The position numbers were made by a program, and so were the translations under genes. Under the pieces are notes generated by a model. The model had not been told where the DNA came from. It was given only the letters and a program-made list of their open reading frames with translations, and made no database searches. A stretch of DNA of 31,855 nt, from positions 1 to 31,855 of IMG/VR virus record IMGVR_UViG_3300010430_000324; one strand, 5' to 3'. This document shows positions 6,238-13,454 of this stretch, piece by piece (position 1 is the stretch's first letter; each line of letters starts with the position of its first letter). The DNA is from a virus.

Positions 6238-6482
6238 TGAGCACACCACAGAATACAACAGCATGGCGCAACCGGCAAGTAGCATATGCCAACGCTTCAG
6301 CCAAGCAAAGAGACACCTATCAGAAACTCCGCGACCTTCTCGTCAAGACTCTAAACGAAATCGCAATGTCTGATGACGCCCTCATCCGCGAGACCATCAT
6401 TCTTGAGATCAACCGATACGATCAACTAATCAAAGAAATGGACGAAGACTTTCATTACCTGATGGAACTCTCAGTCTCATAA
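6237..6482 (+). CDS. Hypothetical helical protein (81 aa), leaderless
   Basis: An 81-residue, almost wholly helical protein with heptad-like hydrophobics (YQKLRDLLVKTLNEIAM, then IRETIILEINRYDQLIKEMDED). No ribosome site precedes ATG; the promoter just upstream would start transcription at or next to the ATG. It is the first gene of a small accessory group (6237-7509) whose coding strand is A/C-rich, unlike the preceding gene. No family is recognised. A small coiled-coil regulator or inhibitor is possible but unsupported. Confidence 0.6.
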   Translation: MSTPQNTTAWRNRQVAYANASAKQRDTYQKLRDLLVKTLNEIAMSDDALIRETIILEINRYDQLIKEMDEDFHYLMELSVS

Positions 6483-6510
6483 ACAAGAAAGAAACAAGGA
6501 GCCCTACACC

Positions 6511-6927
6511 ATGTTTACCACACAGACCATCAACGAGAACCCCACCATCACCATCAACGACAAGAACTACGAAGTCACCATCAAGCCAAGCGGATACAAC
6601 AACATCAAGCCCCGAGTTTTCGTATCAGGCCAGCCCGACCCTCAAATGGAACGCCCCTCCCACTACACACAAAAATGCGACCGGACCAAAGAGGCATACC
6701 ACAACAAGCTCTCTTGCGGGTCCTGCATTTTTGATGCCATGTGGCGCAAGTACAATCGCGAAGAGATCAAAATCCAACGCGACATCCTCAAGCAAGTGTT
6801 CCCTCACTATACAGGCAAGTACTCATTCAGCCGGACAGCCGGATGCTCTTGCCCTTGCTCTCCTGGTTTTATAGCCGACCCGAGCTTCGGTGAAAGCGTG
6901 CACGTTGGACTCAAGGAGGTCAAGTGA
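6511..6927 (+). CDS. Hypothetical Cys-containing protein (138 aa)
   Basis: A 138-residue protein with an N-terminal beta-like section (PTITINDKNYEVTIKP), then C56 and a CGSC pair about 13 residues later, and near the C terminus a striking GCSCPCSPGFI. I have the impression that the last motif recurs in actinophage proteins of unknown function, but cannot name a family. The Cys groups suggest a metal site. ATG 6511 has AAGGAG about 10 bases upstream. A 19-bp stretch near its end (6855-6873) is repeated downstream at 7147-7165. Confidence 0.65.
   Translation: MFTTQTINENPTITINDKNYEVTIKPSGYNNIKPRVFVSGQPDPQMERPSHYTQKCDRTKEAYHNKLSCGSCIFDAMWRKYNREEIKIQRDILKQVFPHYTGKYSFSRTAGCSCPCSPGFIADPSFGESVHVGLKEVK
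6855..6873 (+). repeat. Short direct repeat R1, first copy
   Basis: This 19-bp stretch inside the preceding gene recurs at 7147-7165 with a single mismatch. The second copy is non-coding and follows directly on copy one of another repeat (7121-7146). Confidence 0.7.
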
Positions 6928-7133
6928 TGAAGACCCTATACACAGTCCTATGCAAACTCCCTGACGACAAGCGTGGGGAATATTCAGAAGAGATAGACGT
7001 TTTAGCATACGACCGGACAAGCGTTCGCACGATCAAGCGGATGGCACAAGATATAATTGATTCAGACTTGTATGACCCTGCTTTGCGACCCATGCGAGTG
7101 ATATCAAACGCTATTCAGATAAAGGTTTGGTGA
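6927..7133 (+). CDS. Hypothetical protein (68 aa)
   Basis: A 68-residue protein. ATG 6927 is preferred over GTG 6924 because AAGGAGGT (6913-6920) then has a normal 7-base gap. It overlaps the upstream stop. The sequence is mixed alpha/beta (KTLYTVLCKLP, then helical TSVRTIKRMAQDIIDSD, then MRVISNAIQIKVW), which could form a small compact domain. The last codons lie inside a repeat that recurs after the next gene. Unknown function. Confidence 0.65.
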   Translation: MKTLYTVLCKLPDDKRGEYSEEIDVLAYDRTSVRTIKRMAQDIIDSDLYDPALRPMRVISNAIQIKVW

Positions 7134-7146
7134 GGGGTGGCCCTGT
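7121..7146 (+). repeat. Direct repeat R2, first copy
   Basis: About 26 bp (AAAGGTTTGGTGAGGGGTGG then CCCTGT) covering the last codons and stop of the 68-residue gene. It recurs at 7510-7536 with one extra C. The two copies bracket the next gene. Confidence 0.8.
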
Positions 7147-7165
7147 TTGCTCTCCTAGTTTTATA
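7147..7165 (+). repeat. Short direct repeat R1, second copy
   Basis: Matches 6855-6873 at 18 of 19 positions and abuts the first R2 copy, so the 49-base gap between the two genes is largely built from repeated pieces. Confidence 0.7.
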
Positions 7166-7182
7166 CAAGATGGGGATTTAAA

Positions 7183-7509
7183 ATGAACAATGGGGACAGG
7201 ATTCTAAAACAAACCCACATTTCAGCAGCAGGAATACTTACCCAAAGCAACGCTTGGAAAGTACTACGATACCTCGAGCATAAGATCGAAATCAACGATC
7301 ACCTGCAAGGCTCCAAAAGGGTGCTAATCGATGGGCGTACTGAAGGAATAGAAGACAACAAATATACCATTAGAGACAAGCTGCCCGTTGCAGTGGCAGT
7401 AAGGGTGGATAACAAGCGGGCATACGTTTTGAATCTCAAACGTTTGACTCGCACTAGAGATGTACCTGTGGAGATGGCGTTGGCTACGGTCAGGGCTCTC
7501 AACGAATAA
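7183..7509 (+). CDS. Hypothetical protein (108 aa)
   Basis: A 108-residue basic protein with an N-terminal helical part (LTQSNAWKVLRYLEHKIEI) and a beta-rich centre (KYTIRDKLPVAVAVRVDNKRAYVLNL). The ribosome site is weak (GGGGA about 10 bases upstream). The gene is bracketed by the R2 direct repeats (7121-7146 and 7510-7536), so it may have been inserted or may be lost by recombination between them. No family is recognised. Confidence 0.6.
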   Translation: MNNGDRILKQTHISAAGILTQSNAWKVLRYLEHKIEINDHLQGSKRVLIDGRTEGIEDNKYTIRDKLPVAVAVRVDNKRAYVLNLKRLTRTRDVPVEMALATVRALNE

Positions 7510-7536
7510 AAAGGTTTGGTGAGGGGTGGCCCCTGT
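7510..7536 (+). repeat. Direct repeat R2, second copy
   Basis: Begins on the last base of the TAA of the 108-residue gene and matches 7121-7146 apart from one additional C. Its GGGGTGGCCC (7523-7532) can pair with GGGCCACCCC at 7592-7601. Confidence 0.8.
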
Positions 7537-7591
7537 AAAACAATCAACACTCTGAAAGGAGTAGAGACTGGTTTGCAAGGGAGTAGGGCCT

Positions 7592-7625
7592 GGGCCACCC
7601 CCCGCCATACACCCCCCCCTACCCC
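7592..7625 (-). promoter_or_regulatory. C-rich tract, G-quadruplex-capable on the - strand
   Basis: The + strand has runs of 6, 8 and 4 C within about 30 bases (7598-7603, 7612-7619, 7622-7625). The - strand therefore has G-runs long enough for four G-tracts. It lies in the 215-base gene-free stretch 7510-7724 between the accessory genes and the late genes, just upstream of a promoter. I see no gene in this stretch. Confidence 0.5.
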
Positions 7626-7663
7626 TGGCCACAGGAATAGTCTTGTAATACCAGACTAAACCA

Positions 7664-7696
7664 CACGATCGTGATATACGTGGTATACTCCTTACA
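7664..7696 (+). promoter_or_regulatory. Extended -10 promoter with palindromic operator candidate
   Basis: TGGTATACT at 7681-7689 matches an extended -10 (TGnTATACT). No good -35 hexamer is at the expected place. Instead a perfect 10-bp palindrome CACGATCGTG (7664-7673) sits there, as an activator or repressor site would. A start near 7696 would give a short leader before the HNH gene, making this the best candidate for the late promoter. Confidence 0.5.
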
Positions 7697-7724
7697 TATT
7701 CTTGGGGGAGTTAGAGGTTAATCA

Positions 7725-7970
7725 ATGCCGGCTAGACCATGGCGCTACCCCAAAGGGATGAGGGAAGCGGTCTATCAACGAGACAATCACGCTTGTCGTA
7801 TCCGGCTGCCTGGCTGTACTGGCACTCCCACTGATCTTGATCACATAGTGCCGGTTAAAGACGGGGGAATGACCTCAATGGATAATCTACGAGCGGCATG
7901 TCATGAGTGTAATCAAGCTCGTGCAAATGGGGGCCCTCGCCGTGCTTATACTCCCCCTGAGCGCTGGTAA
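7725..7970 (+). CDS. HNH endonuclease of the packaging region
   Basis: An 81-residue HNH protein: Cys24/Cys31, the catalytic DLDHIVPVKDGG (His40), Asn54 in DNLRAACHECN and a CHEC zinc pair at 59-62. Small HNH proteins encoded next to terminase genes are known to work with terminase and portal in DNA packaging and cos cleavage in several phage groups. Here the gene stands immediately before the terminase genes and is the first after the putative late promoter. ATG 7725 has GAGG about 9 bases upstream. Confidence 0.85.
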   Translation: MPARPWRYPKGMREAVYQRDNHACRIRLPGCTGTPTDLDHIVPVKDGGMTSMDNLRAACHECNQARANGGPRRAYTPPERW

Positions 7971-8066
7971 AGACACGTTGGCCCCTAGGGGGGACCGCGT
8001 CCGACGGGCTGGATGAGACAGCCTACCGTCAGGCCCCTCTTCTTTTTCTTTCTGGAGGACTTTTTA
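7971..8066 (+). other. Gene-free segment with palindrome and hairpin, candidate cos/packaging site
   Basis: The 96 bases between the HNH gene and the small terminase gene contain a perfect palindrome CCCCTAGGGG and a hairpin near 8000-8029 (GGCTG pairing with CAGCC, flanked by GACG/CGTC). A pyrimidine-rich stretch leads to the ribosome site. Its place beside HNH and terminase genes is typical of a cos site, but no cut position can be read from the sequence. An in-frame ATG at 8013 exists but has no ribosome site. Confidence 0.35.
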
Positions 8067-8330
8067 GTGGCTTCTCAGCTTGTCGCGTTTGAAAAACAGT
8101 TGGTTGCGGTTGGTATTTCTGATATTTGGGCGGCGGAAATCGAAATGTGTAGGGGTCTTGCTGCGCTCCTTGATGAAAATCCGGACCCTTTTATCTGGCG
8201 CGAGTATCGTCAGGCTTTGAAAGCTTTCAGAGAGGTTTTGAACGAGCATGACACTGACCCCTCCCAAGACTTGGATGCAGAGTGGGATGCCCTTGGTGGA
8301 TCCTCTGTTCGAGACACCGAGGAGTCCTGA
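8067..8330 (+). CDS. Probable terminase small subunit (87 aa)
   Basis: The small terminase recognises phage DNA for packaging. I place the start at GTG 8067, 8 bases after GGAGG (8054-8058), not at the upstream ATG 8013, whose extra residues are an unlikely Phe-rich stretch. The product is helical, with LAALLDENPDPFIWREYRQALKAFREVL resembling the C-terminal part of actinophage small terminases, and an acidic tail. The assignment rests mainly on position directly before, and overlapping, the large subunit. No clear helix-turn-helix is visible. Confidence 0.6.
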   Translation: MASQLVAFEKQLVAVGISDIWAAEIEMCRGLAALLDENPDPFIWREYRQALKAFREVLNEHDTDPSQDLDAEWDALGGSSVRDTEES

Positions 8331-9714
8331 GCGTTTAACTGAGGGGCATCGTGTAGGCTGGATTGCGGGGAAACTTGGTTACCCGTTGATGCCTTGGCAG
8401 CAGCTGGTTGCTGATGTTGGTAAGGAAATGATCCCGGCGGATGAGCAAACCTCTGAGGTTTTGGCTCGTCAGGGGGTTGTTGAGCCGGCTGGTGGGTATC
8501 TGGTTCCTGCTTATCGTGAGGTTGTTGTCACTGTTATGCGCCAGTGTGGCAAGACTTCGTTGGTTTTGGCTGTTGAATGTGAGTGTATGTGGACTCCGAA
8601 TCGGACTGTTGCTTACACTGCGCAGACTGGTGTGGATGGCCGGCAGAAGTATACTGATGATCAGATCCCGATTTTGGAGGAGTCTGGGCTGGCGGATAAG
8701 GTGCGCCGGCATTATCGTGCTGCTGATAATACTGGTTCGTGGTGGTGGAATGGGTCGAGGTTGAAAGTGTTGAATGTTGGCCAGTCGCCTGGTCATGGTA
8801 AAACTTTGGATCTGGCCGTGTTGGATGAGACGTTTGAGGATAAGGATGATTCGCGGGAGGGAGCTTTGCGGCCTGCGATGAGGACGAAACCGTTGGCCCA
8901 GTTTTGGCAAACGTCGACGGCTGGCACTCAGGAGAGTGTTTTTCTTAAGCGGAAAGTGGAGTTGGGGCGTGCCGCGGTGGCTGCTGGTAAGCGTGAGGGT
9001 ATCGCGTATTTCGAGTGGGCTATCCCGGATGATGCGGATATTTATTCGCCGGCGGTGTGGGCCGAGTATATTCCTGCTTATGGTGTGACTATTACTGAGC
9101 GGGTGTTGCAGAATGACGCGGATAACATGTCTGAGGGTGAGTTCCGGCGGACTGCTGGTAACCAGTGGACTGAAACCGCGGAAAGGTTGATCCCGTCGGA
9201 TTGGTGGTTGAACGCGCAGGTAAAGTCGTTGAGGGCTGCACCTGAGGTGTATAGTGTGGAGGCGAAACCTGATCGGTCGAGCTCTTGTGTGTTCCGGGCC
9301 GACAGTGAAGGAAATGTTGAACTAGTCGCTAGCCGGCCCGGAACCTCTTGGATTGTTGAAGAGTTCGAGGCGAAGGTTTCTAAGTTCGCGCGGATTGTTA
9401 TTGACGGGTTGGGGCCAGCAGTTACGGTCGGGGATGACTTGCAGAAGGCTGGGTTTACTATCACCCGGTTGAATTCGTTGGAGTCGAGGGGTTGTTGCGC
9501 GCGCATGTTTGACAGTTTGGCTGATGCACTTATTCATGTTCAGTCTGATTCCCGGCTTGATGAGGCGGCTGCTAATGCTACTCGTCGCACGACCGCGGAT
9601 TCTTGGGTTTGGCATAGAGAAGCTATCGGCGGAGAGTTGTTAATGGGGTTGTCCCTTGCTTTTTCGGTGGGGGTTACTAGCCCGTCGCAGACTCCGATGA
9701 TTTCATGGAACTGA
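8248..9714 (+). CDS. terL: Terminase large subunit
   Basis: ATP-driven DNA packaging motor and nuclease. The 488-residue frame has an adenine/Q motif region (PLMPWQQLV, about 47-55), Walker A RQCGKTS (98-104), Walker B DLAVLDE (188-194) and the coupling motif QTSTAGT. The C-terminal nuclease domain has acidic residues at SVEAKPDRS, RIVIDGLGPAV and DSLADALIH. The start is uncertain: ATG 8248 (AGAGAGG 12 bases upstream, overlapping the small subunit by 83 bases), or ATG 8287, which begins just before the conserved FETPRSPE. The coding strand is strongly G/T-rich. Confidence 0.92.
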   Translation: MTLTPPKTWMQSGMPLVDPLFETPRSPERLTEGHRVGWIAGKLGYPLMPWQQLVADVGKEMIPADEQTSEVLARQGVVEPAGGYLVPAYREVVVTVMRQCGKTSLVLAVECECMWTPNRTVAYTAQTGVDGRQKYTDDQIPILEESGLADKVRRHYRAADNTGSWWWNGSRLKVLNVGQSPGHGKTLDLAVLDETFEDKDDSREGALRPAMRTKPLAQFWQTSTAGTQESVFLKRKVELGRAAVAAGKREGIAYFEWAIPDDADIYSPAVWAEYIPAYGVTITERVLQNDADNMSEGEFRRTAGNQWTETAERLIPSDWWLNAQVKSLRAAPEVYSVEAKPDRSSSCVFRADSEGNVELVASRPGTSWIVEEFEAKVSKFARIVIDGLGPAVTVGDDLQKAGFTITRLNSLESRGCCARMFDSLADALIHVQSDSRLDEAAANATRRTTADSWVWHREAIGGELLMGLSLAFSVGVTSPSQTPMISWN

Positions 9715-9863
9715 TCCGGTTTGCTGCGGTGCTTGCTGTTGTGGGTACCGTTTTTGTTGTTGTTTCTGTCTGGTTTATTGCTTCACCCTGGTGGGCGTTG
9801 CTGGTGACCGGGCTGTTTTTATTGGCGGCGGGACTCACATCTTTAAGGAGTTTGAATGGTTGA
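9705..9863 (+). CDS. Small two-segment membrane protein (52 aa)
   Basis: A 52-residue protein with two hydrophobic segments, AAVLAVVGTVFVVVSVWFIA (about 7-26) and ALLVTGLFLLAAGLTSL (about 31-47), joined by a short SPWW turn. Its ATG overlaps the end of the large terminase and its stop overlaps the portal start, so coupling supports translation. Small membrane proteins at this place occur in other phages. A holin-like role is possible from topology alone, but position argues against a lysis cassette. Function unknown. Confidence 0.7.
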   Translation: MELIRFAAVLAVVGTVFVVVSVWFIASPWWALLVTGLFLLAAGLTSLRSLNG

Positions 9864-11241
9864 TGTCCTGACTGCACTTTTGGGTAGATCTTCAGTGGAG
9901 GAACGGTCCTTCGGGGACGCTCTTGAATATTTTAATTTGGATGGGAACACCTCTTGGGGGGCTAACCCGTTCTTTCATCAAACGTTACGGGGCGATAAGG
10001 AGGAGGTCGGGCGAGGGTTTGAGGGTTACACGGCTGGTGTTTATCGTGGAAACGGGATTGTTTTCGCGTTGGAGCAGGTCCGTATGCAAGTGTTTTCTGA
10101 TGCGAAACCTATATATCAGCGGCTGATTGATGGCCGGCCCGGTGAATTGTTCCTTGATACGACCTTGGACATGTTGAGAAATCCTGGTGGGGGGATGACT
10201 GGCCGACAGTTAATGCGCCGGTCTATCGCGGAAGCGGATCTTGCTGGCAACAATTTTACTGTCCGCAGATCGGGCTCGTCTCGTATCCGGACTGTCCGTC
10301 CGGACTGGATGACGATTGTTCTCGGTGTGCCCGATGGTATGGATGACCTTGATGCCGACCCGGTTGATGACCTTAATGCTGAAGTGGTTGGCTACTTGTA
10401 TCATCCTGGTGGTCGGCGTGCCCAAAACGAGGCTGTTCCGTTGCATGTGGATGAGGTTGCCCATTGGGCTCCTGTTCCGGACCCTCTTGCGTTGTATCGT
10501 GGGATGAGCTGGTTGACTCCGGTGCTTCGTGAAGTCCAGTCGGATGGTGCCGCGGTTACCCATAAACAGAAGTTTTATGAGAATGGTGCCACCCCGAACA
10601 TGGTTGTAACTCTTGATTCCGCTCTTTCCCCTGACGTTTTCAAACAGTGGGTAGAGATTTTCAACCAGAAGCACGGGGGAGCCGCGAACGCTTATAAGAC
10701 TTTGTTCTTGGGTGGTGGCGCGGACGTGGATGTTGTCGGTCGTGACTTCGGGCAGATTGATTACGCAGCCACGCAGGGGGCGGGAGAAACCCGGATTGCG
10801 TCGGCTGCTGGTATTCACCCATCAGTTGTTGGGTTTAGTTCTGGTCTTGAAGGTTCCGCGTTGAACGCGGGTAACTATTCAGCCACCCGCAGAGCGGTCG
10901 CAGATAAAACGTTCCGTCCGTTGTGGGGTGACTATTTCGAGACTGTATCGAAGCTAGTGAAACCCCCGCAGGATGCGAGACTCTGGTATGACGACCGGAG
11001 TATTGAGTTTTTACAGGAAGACCAGAAGGACAACGCTCAAATACAGTCAACTCGAGCGCAGTCTATTAGAACACTTATTGATGCTGGTTACACATCCGAG
11101 TCTGTTGTGAAGGCTATCACGAATGATGATATGACCTTACTGGAGCATTCTGGTTTGTTCAGTGTCCAACTTCAAGAAGCCGGTGCGTCTGTTGACAGCG
11201 CTGCTACCCCCACCCCCACCGAGGAATCTTCTAATGAATGA
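9856..11241 (+). CDS. Portal protein (HK97 gp3-like)
   Basis: Forms the dodecameric portal ring at one capsid vertex, through which DNA is packaged and to which the tail attaches. The 461-residue length, the position between terminase and prohead protease, and family-like segments (GNNFTVRR, VPLHVDEVAHWAPVPDP, YRGMSWLTPVLRE, KQKFYENGATPNMVV, RIASAAGIHPSVVGFSSGLEGSALN) fit the phage_portal family. ATG 9856 has AAGGAG 7 bases upstream. The C terminus has a Thr/Pro/Ser-rich tail and overlaps the protease start. Confidence 0.92.
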   Translation: MVDVLTALLGRSSVEERSFGDALEYFNLDGNTSWGANPFFHQTLRGDKEEVGRGFEGYTAGVYRGNGIVFALEQVRMQVFSDAKPIYQRLIDGRPGELFLDTTLDMLRNPGGGMTGRQLMRRSIAEADLAGNNFTVRRSGSSRIRTVRPDWMTIVLGVPDGMDDLDADPVDDLNAEVVGYLYHPGGRRAQNEAVPLHVDEVAHWAPVPDPLALYRGMSWLTPVLREVQSDGAAVTHKQKFYENGATPNMVVTLDSALSPDVFKQWVEIFNQKHGGAANAYKTLFLGGGADVDVVGRDFGQIDYAATQGAGETRIASAAGIHPSVVGFSSGLEGSALNAGNYSATRRAVADKTFRPLWGDYFETVSKLVKPPQDARLWYDDRSIEFLQEDQKDNAQIQSTRAQSIRTLIDAGYTSESVVKAITNDDMTLLEHSGLFSVQLQEAGASVDSAATPTPTEESSNE

Positions 11242-11953
11242 ACGCCAGTCGCGCTCTTACGATTTTACAATTGCCCGTGCCGATTCCGGCGATGATGGTT
11301 TAACCCTTGAAGGGTATGCCGCGGTGTTCGACACACCGACAACTATTAACGATTTTCTTGGTGAGTACACCGAAACGATCGCTCGAGGGGCGTTCTCTAG
11401 AACAATTAATGCTCGCATGCCGGTCTTACAGTTTGATCATGGTACCCATCCGCTTATCGGGTCGATCCCTCTGGGGGCGATCCGTAAGCTAGCTGAGGAT
11501 GATCTTGGTTTGTTTGTTCGTGCTCGCTTGTCTGATAACTGGCTGATTCAGCCGGTACGGGACGCGATCATGGACGGGGCTGTTGATGGCATGTCGTTCC
11601 AGTTTTCTGTTACGCAGGATGATTGGAATGAGGATCGTGACGCTCGGGTTATCCGTGAGGTTAAGCTTTATGAGCTTGGCCCAGTTGTTTATCCGGCGTA
11701 TGAGACTACAACGGTCGGCGTTCGTTCCGAGATTGCGGGTGTTTTGTCGTGCGAAGATCTTCGTACTGACCTGGCCCGTGCCATAACTTTTGCTTCACTC
11801 GAACCCGCCTCTCGCACTTCGGATGAAGACACCGACAACCCGGCAGACCCGCCACTTGTCGTGCCAGATAGGCAAGCCGCGAAAGCAGCACTGAAAATCG
11901 CTGCTGTTGCTGCTATGCCTTCCGATTACTTAAAGGAGAATCATAATGAGTGA
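11234..11953 (+). CDS. Prohead protease (HK97 gp4-like, S78 family)
   Basis: Matures the capsid by cleaving the scaffold or delta domain of the capsid protein. Family features: GYAAVFDTPT near the N terminus, catalytic His69 in QFDHGTHPLIGS, and Ser121 in DGAVDGMSFQFS, followed by ELGPVVYPAYETT. I use ATG 11234, which overlaps the portal stop, giving 239 residues. A longer in-frame reading from 11162 encodes a Pro-rich leader out of character with the family. The C-terminal 60 residues are acidic and Ala-rich, probably removed on maturation. Confidence 0.92.
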   Translation: MNERQSRSYDFTIARADSGDDGLTLEGYAAVFDTPTTINDFLGEYTETIARGAFSRTINARMPVLQFDHGTHPLIGSIPLGAIRKLAEDDLGLFVRARLSDNWLIQPVRDAIMDGAVDGMSFQFSVTQDDWNEDRDARVIREVKLYELGPVVYPAYETTTVGVRSEIAGVLSCEDLRTDLARAITFASLEPASRTSDEDTDNPADPPLVVPDRQAAKAALKIAAVAAMPSDYLKENHNE

Positions 11954-13367
11954 GAAGTATCTCGCCAGGCTCTCTGAGATTCGCGATGAAGCGTCTGAAC
12001 TACGTGATGAACTTACTGTTCTCATGGAGCTAGACGAGCTCGATGAAGCTCAGGAAGCCCGATTTAACGAACTTACTGGAGAGGATTCACCTATCCAGGA
12101 GCTTCGTGTAGAAAGAGACGACGTAGAAAAGCGTCTTGCTATCCTCAAGGCTGCTAGCAATGTTGCTAACACCGAGGTTGGTGAGGGTCCGTCGGCTCCC
12201 CAGTTTATGAAGAAAACCGAAACAGACGTCGATCTTCGTACCGCTAACCGCGGTGAGGTTCGTGACGCTGCCCTTGCTATCCTTTCGGATGAGCATCGTT
12301 CGCAGGATGTTCCAATTCTTGATGAGTCCGCCAAGAAGGTGGAGAAGCTTATCAGGTCTCGGACCCGTCACACCGATGGCGATGTTATCGCCCGTCGATT
12401 GATTCTTACCGAATCTGATGCTTACCGTTCAGCTTTCGGGAAGGCCATGACCCAGGCCCAGCCTGCATGGACCCCCGAAGAGGCTGCAGCTATTAGCCAG
12501 TTCCGTGCTGCGGAACAGTCGTTGACTAACGAGTCTGGTGGTTTCGGTGTTCCGGTTCTCATTGATCCGACGATCATTTTGACTTCGGGCGCTGAGACTG
12601 CACCCCTTTTGGGTGTGTCTCGTATTGAGAACATCACGACCAACGTTTGGAAGGGTGTCAGCTCTGCCGGTGTTGCGTTCGCGAATGAAGCTGAAAACGA
12701 TCCGATTGCTGCCCAACAGGCCACGCTCGCACAGCCGACTGTGACCCCTGAGAAGGCCGCCGCGTTCATCCCTTACTCGTTTGAGATTTCGGGGGATTAC
12801 CCGAATTTCGCGGGTGAAATGAGCGCGCTGATCGAACAGGCGTATGTGGATTTCCTTGCTGCCGAAACTGCCACTGGTGCGGCTGGTGTTGTAGGTATCT
12901 TCACGGCTATTGATGCCACGGCTGGTTCTGAAGTTGCTGTCACTACTGACGGTAGTCTCGGACCAGAGGATGCTCTTATCCCTTATAAGGATTTGAATGA
13001 GCGTGACCGTGCGCGGTCAACCTGGTTCATGGATGTATCCGTTGAATCCCAGCTTCGTGTTGGTGCCGACGGTTACGGAACCCGTGACCTGTCAAGCGAT
13101 GGTATCGGTCCACTGTTGGGCAAGAGGGTTCTGCTCTCTGACTATGCCCCAGCGTTCTCCGGAACGACTGGTGCCTCTAACCTTGCTATCCTCGGTAACT
13201 TCCAGAAGTACGTTATCGCCCAACGTGTGGGCATGAACGTGGAACTGGTACCTCACGTCTTCGACGGTGATGGTCTACCGAAGGGCCAGCGTGGTTGGCT
13301 CGCATGGGCCCGTGTTGGCGCTGATAGCGTCGATGACGGTGCTTTCCGTTTGCTCCAAAACCAGTAG
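11946..13367 (+). CDS. Major capsid protein (HK97 fold) with N-terminal delta domain
   Basis: Builds the icosahedral head. The 473 residues begin with a charged coiled coil (about 1-75) that matches an HK97-type delta/scaffold domain, then a linker, and from about residue 195 the HK97-fold core (TNESGGFGVPVLIDPTII, SRIENITTNVWKG, ... AEMSALIEQAYVDF-like helix, ... NLAILGNFQKYVIAQRVGM). It directly follows the protease and has a strong AAAGGAG at 11931-11937. A hairpin terminator follows the stop, consistent with high expression. Confidence 0.92.
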   Translation: MSEKYLARLSEIRDEASELRDELTVLMELDELDEAQEARFNELTGEDSPIQELRVERDDVEKRLAILKAASNVANTEVGEGPSAPQFMKKTETDVDLRTANRGEVRDAALAILSDEHRSQDVPILDESAKKVEKLIRSRTRHTDGDVIARRLILTESDAYRSAFGKAMTQAQPAWTPEEAAAISQFRAAEQSLTNESGGFGVPVLIDPTIILTSGAETAPLLGVSRIENITTNVWKGVSSAGVAFANEAENDPIAAQQATLAQPTVTPEKAAAFIPYSFEISGDYPNFAGEMSALIEQAYVDFLAAETATGAAGVVGIFTAIDATAGSEVAVTTDGSLGPEDALIPYKDLNERDRARSTWFMDVSVESQLRVGADGYGTRDLSSDGIGPLLGKRVLLSDYAPAFSGTTGASNLAILGNFQKYVIAQRVGMNVELVPHVFDGDGLPKGQRGWLAWARVGADSVDDGAFRLLQNQ

Positions 13368-13390
13368 GTTTTAGAGCCCTAGTGTGGGAG

Positions 13391-13413
13391 GGGGGTGCCG
13401 AACGGTCACCCCC
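13391..13413 (+). terminator. GC-rich hairpin after the capsid gene
   Basis: GGGGGTG (13391-13397) pairs with CACCCCC (13407-13413) around a 9-base loop, 24 bases after the capsid stop. The following bases (TTCTCGCT) hold only a poor T-run, so it is likely a partial terminator or an mRNA 3' stabiliser. Confidence 0.6.
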
Positions 13414-13454
13414 TTCTCGCTAACCGTTCAACTACCGTTAATAAAGGAGCAACG

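Noticed and set aside
7510-7724. A tRNA or small RNA gene in the gene-free control region.
   Set aside because: I found no cloverleaf or T-loop sequence; the inverted repeats there are long-range and C/G-run driven.
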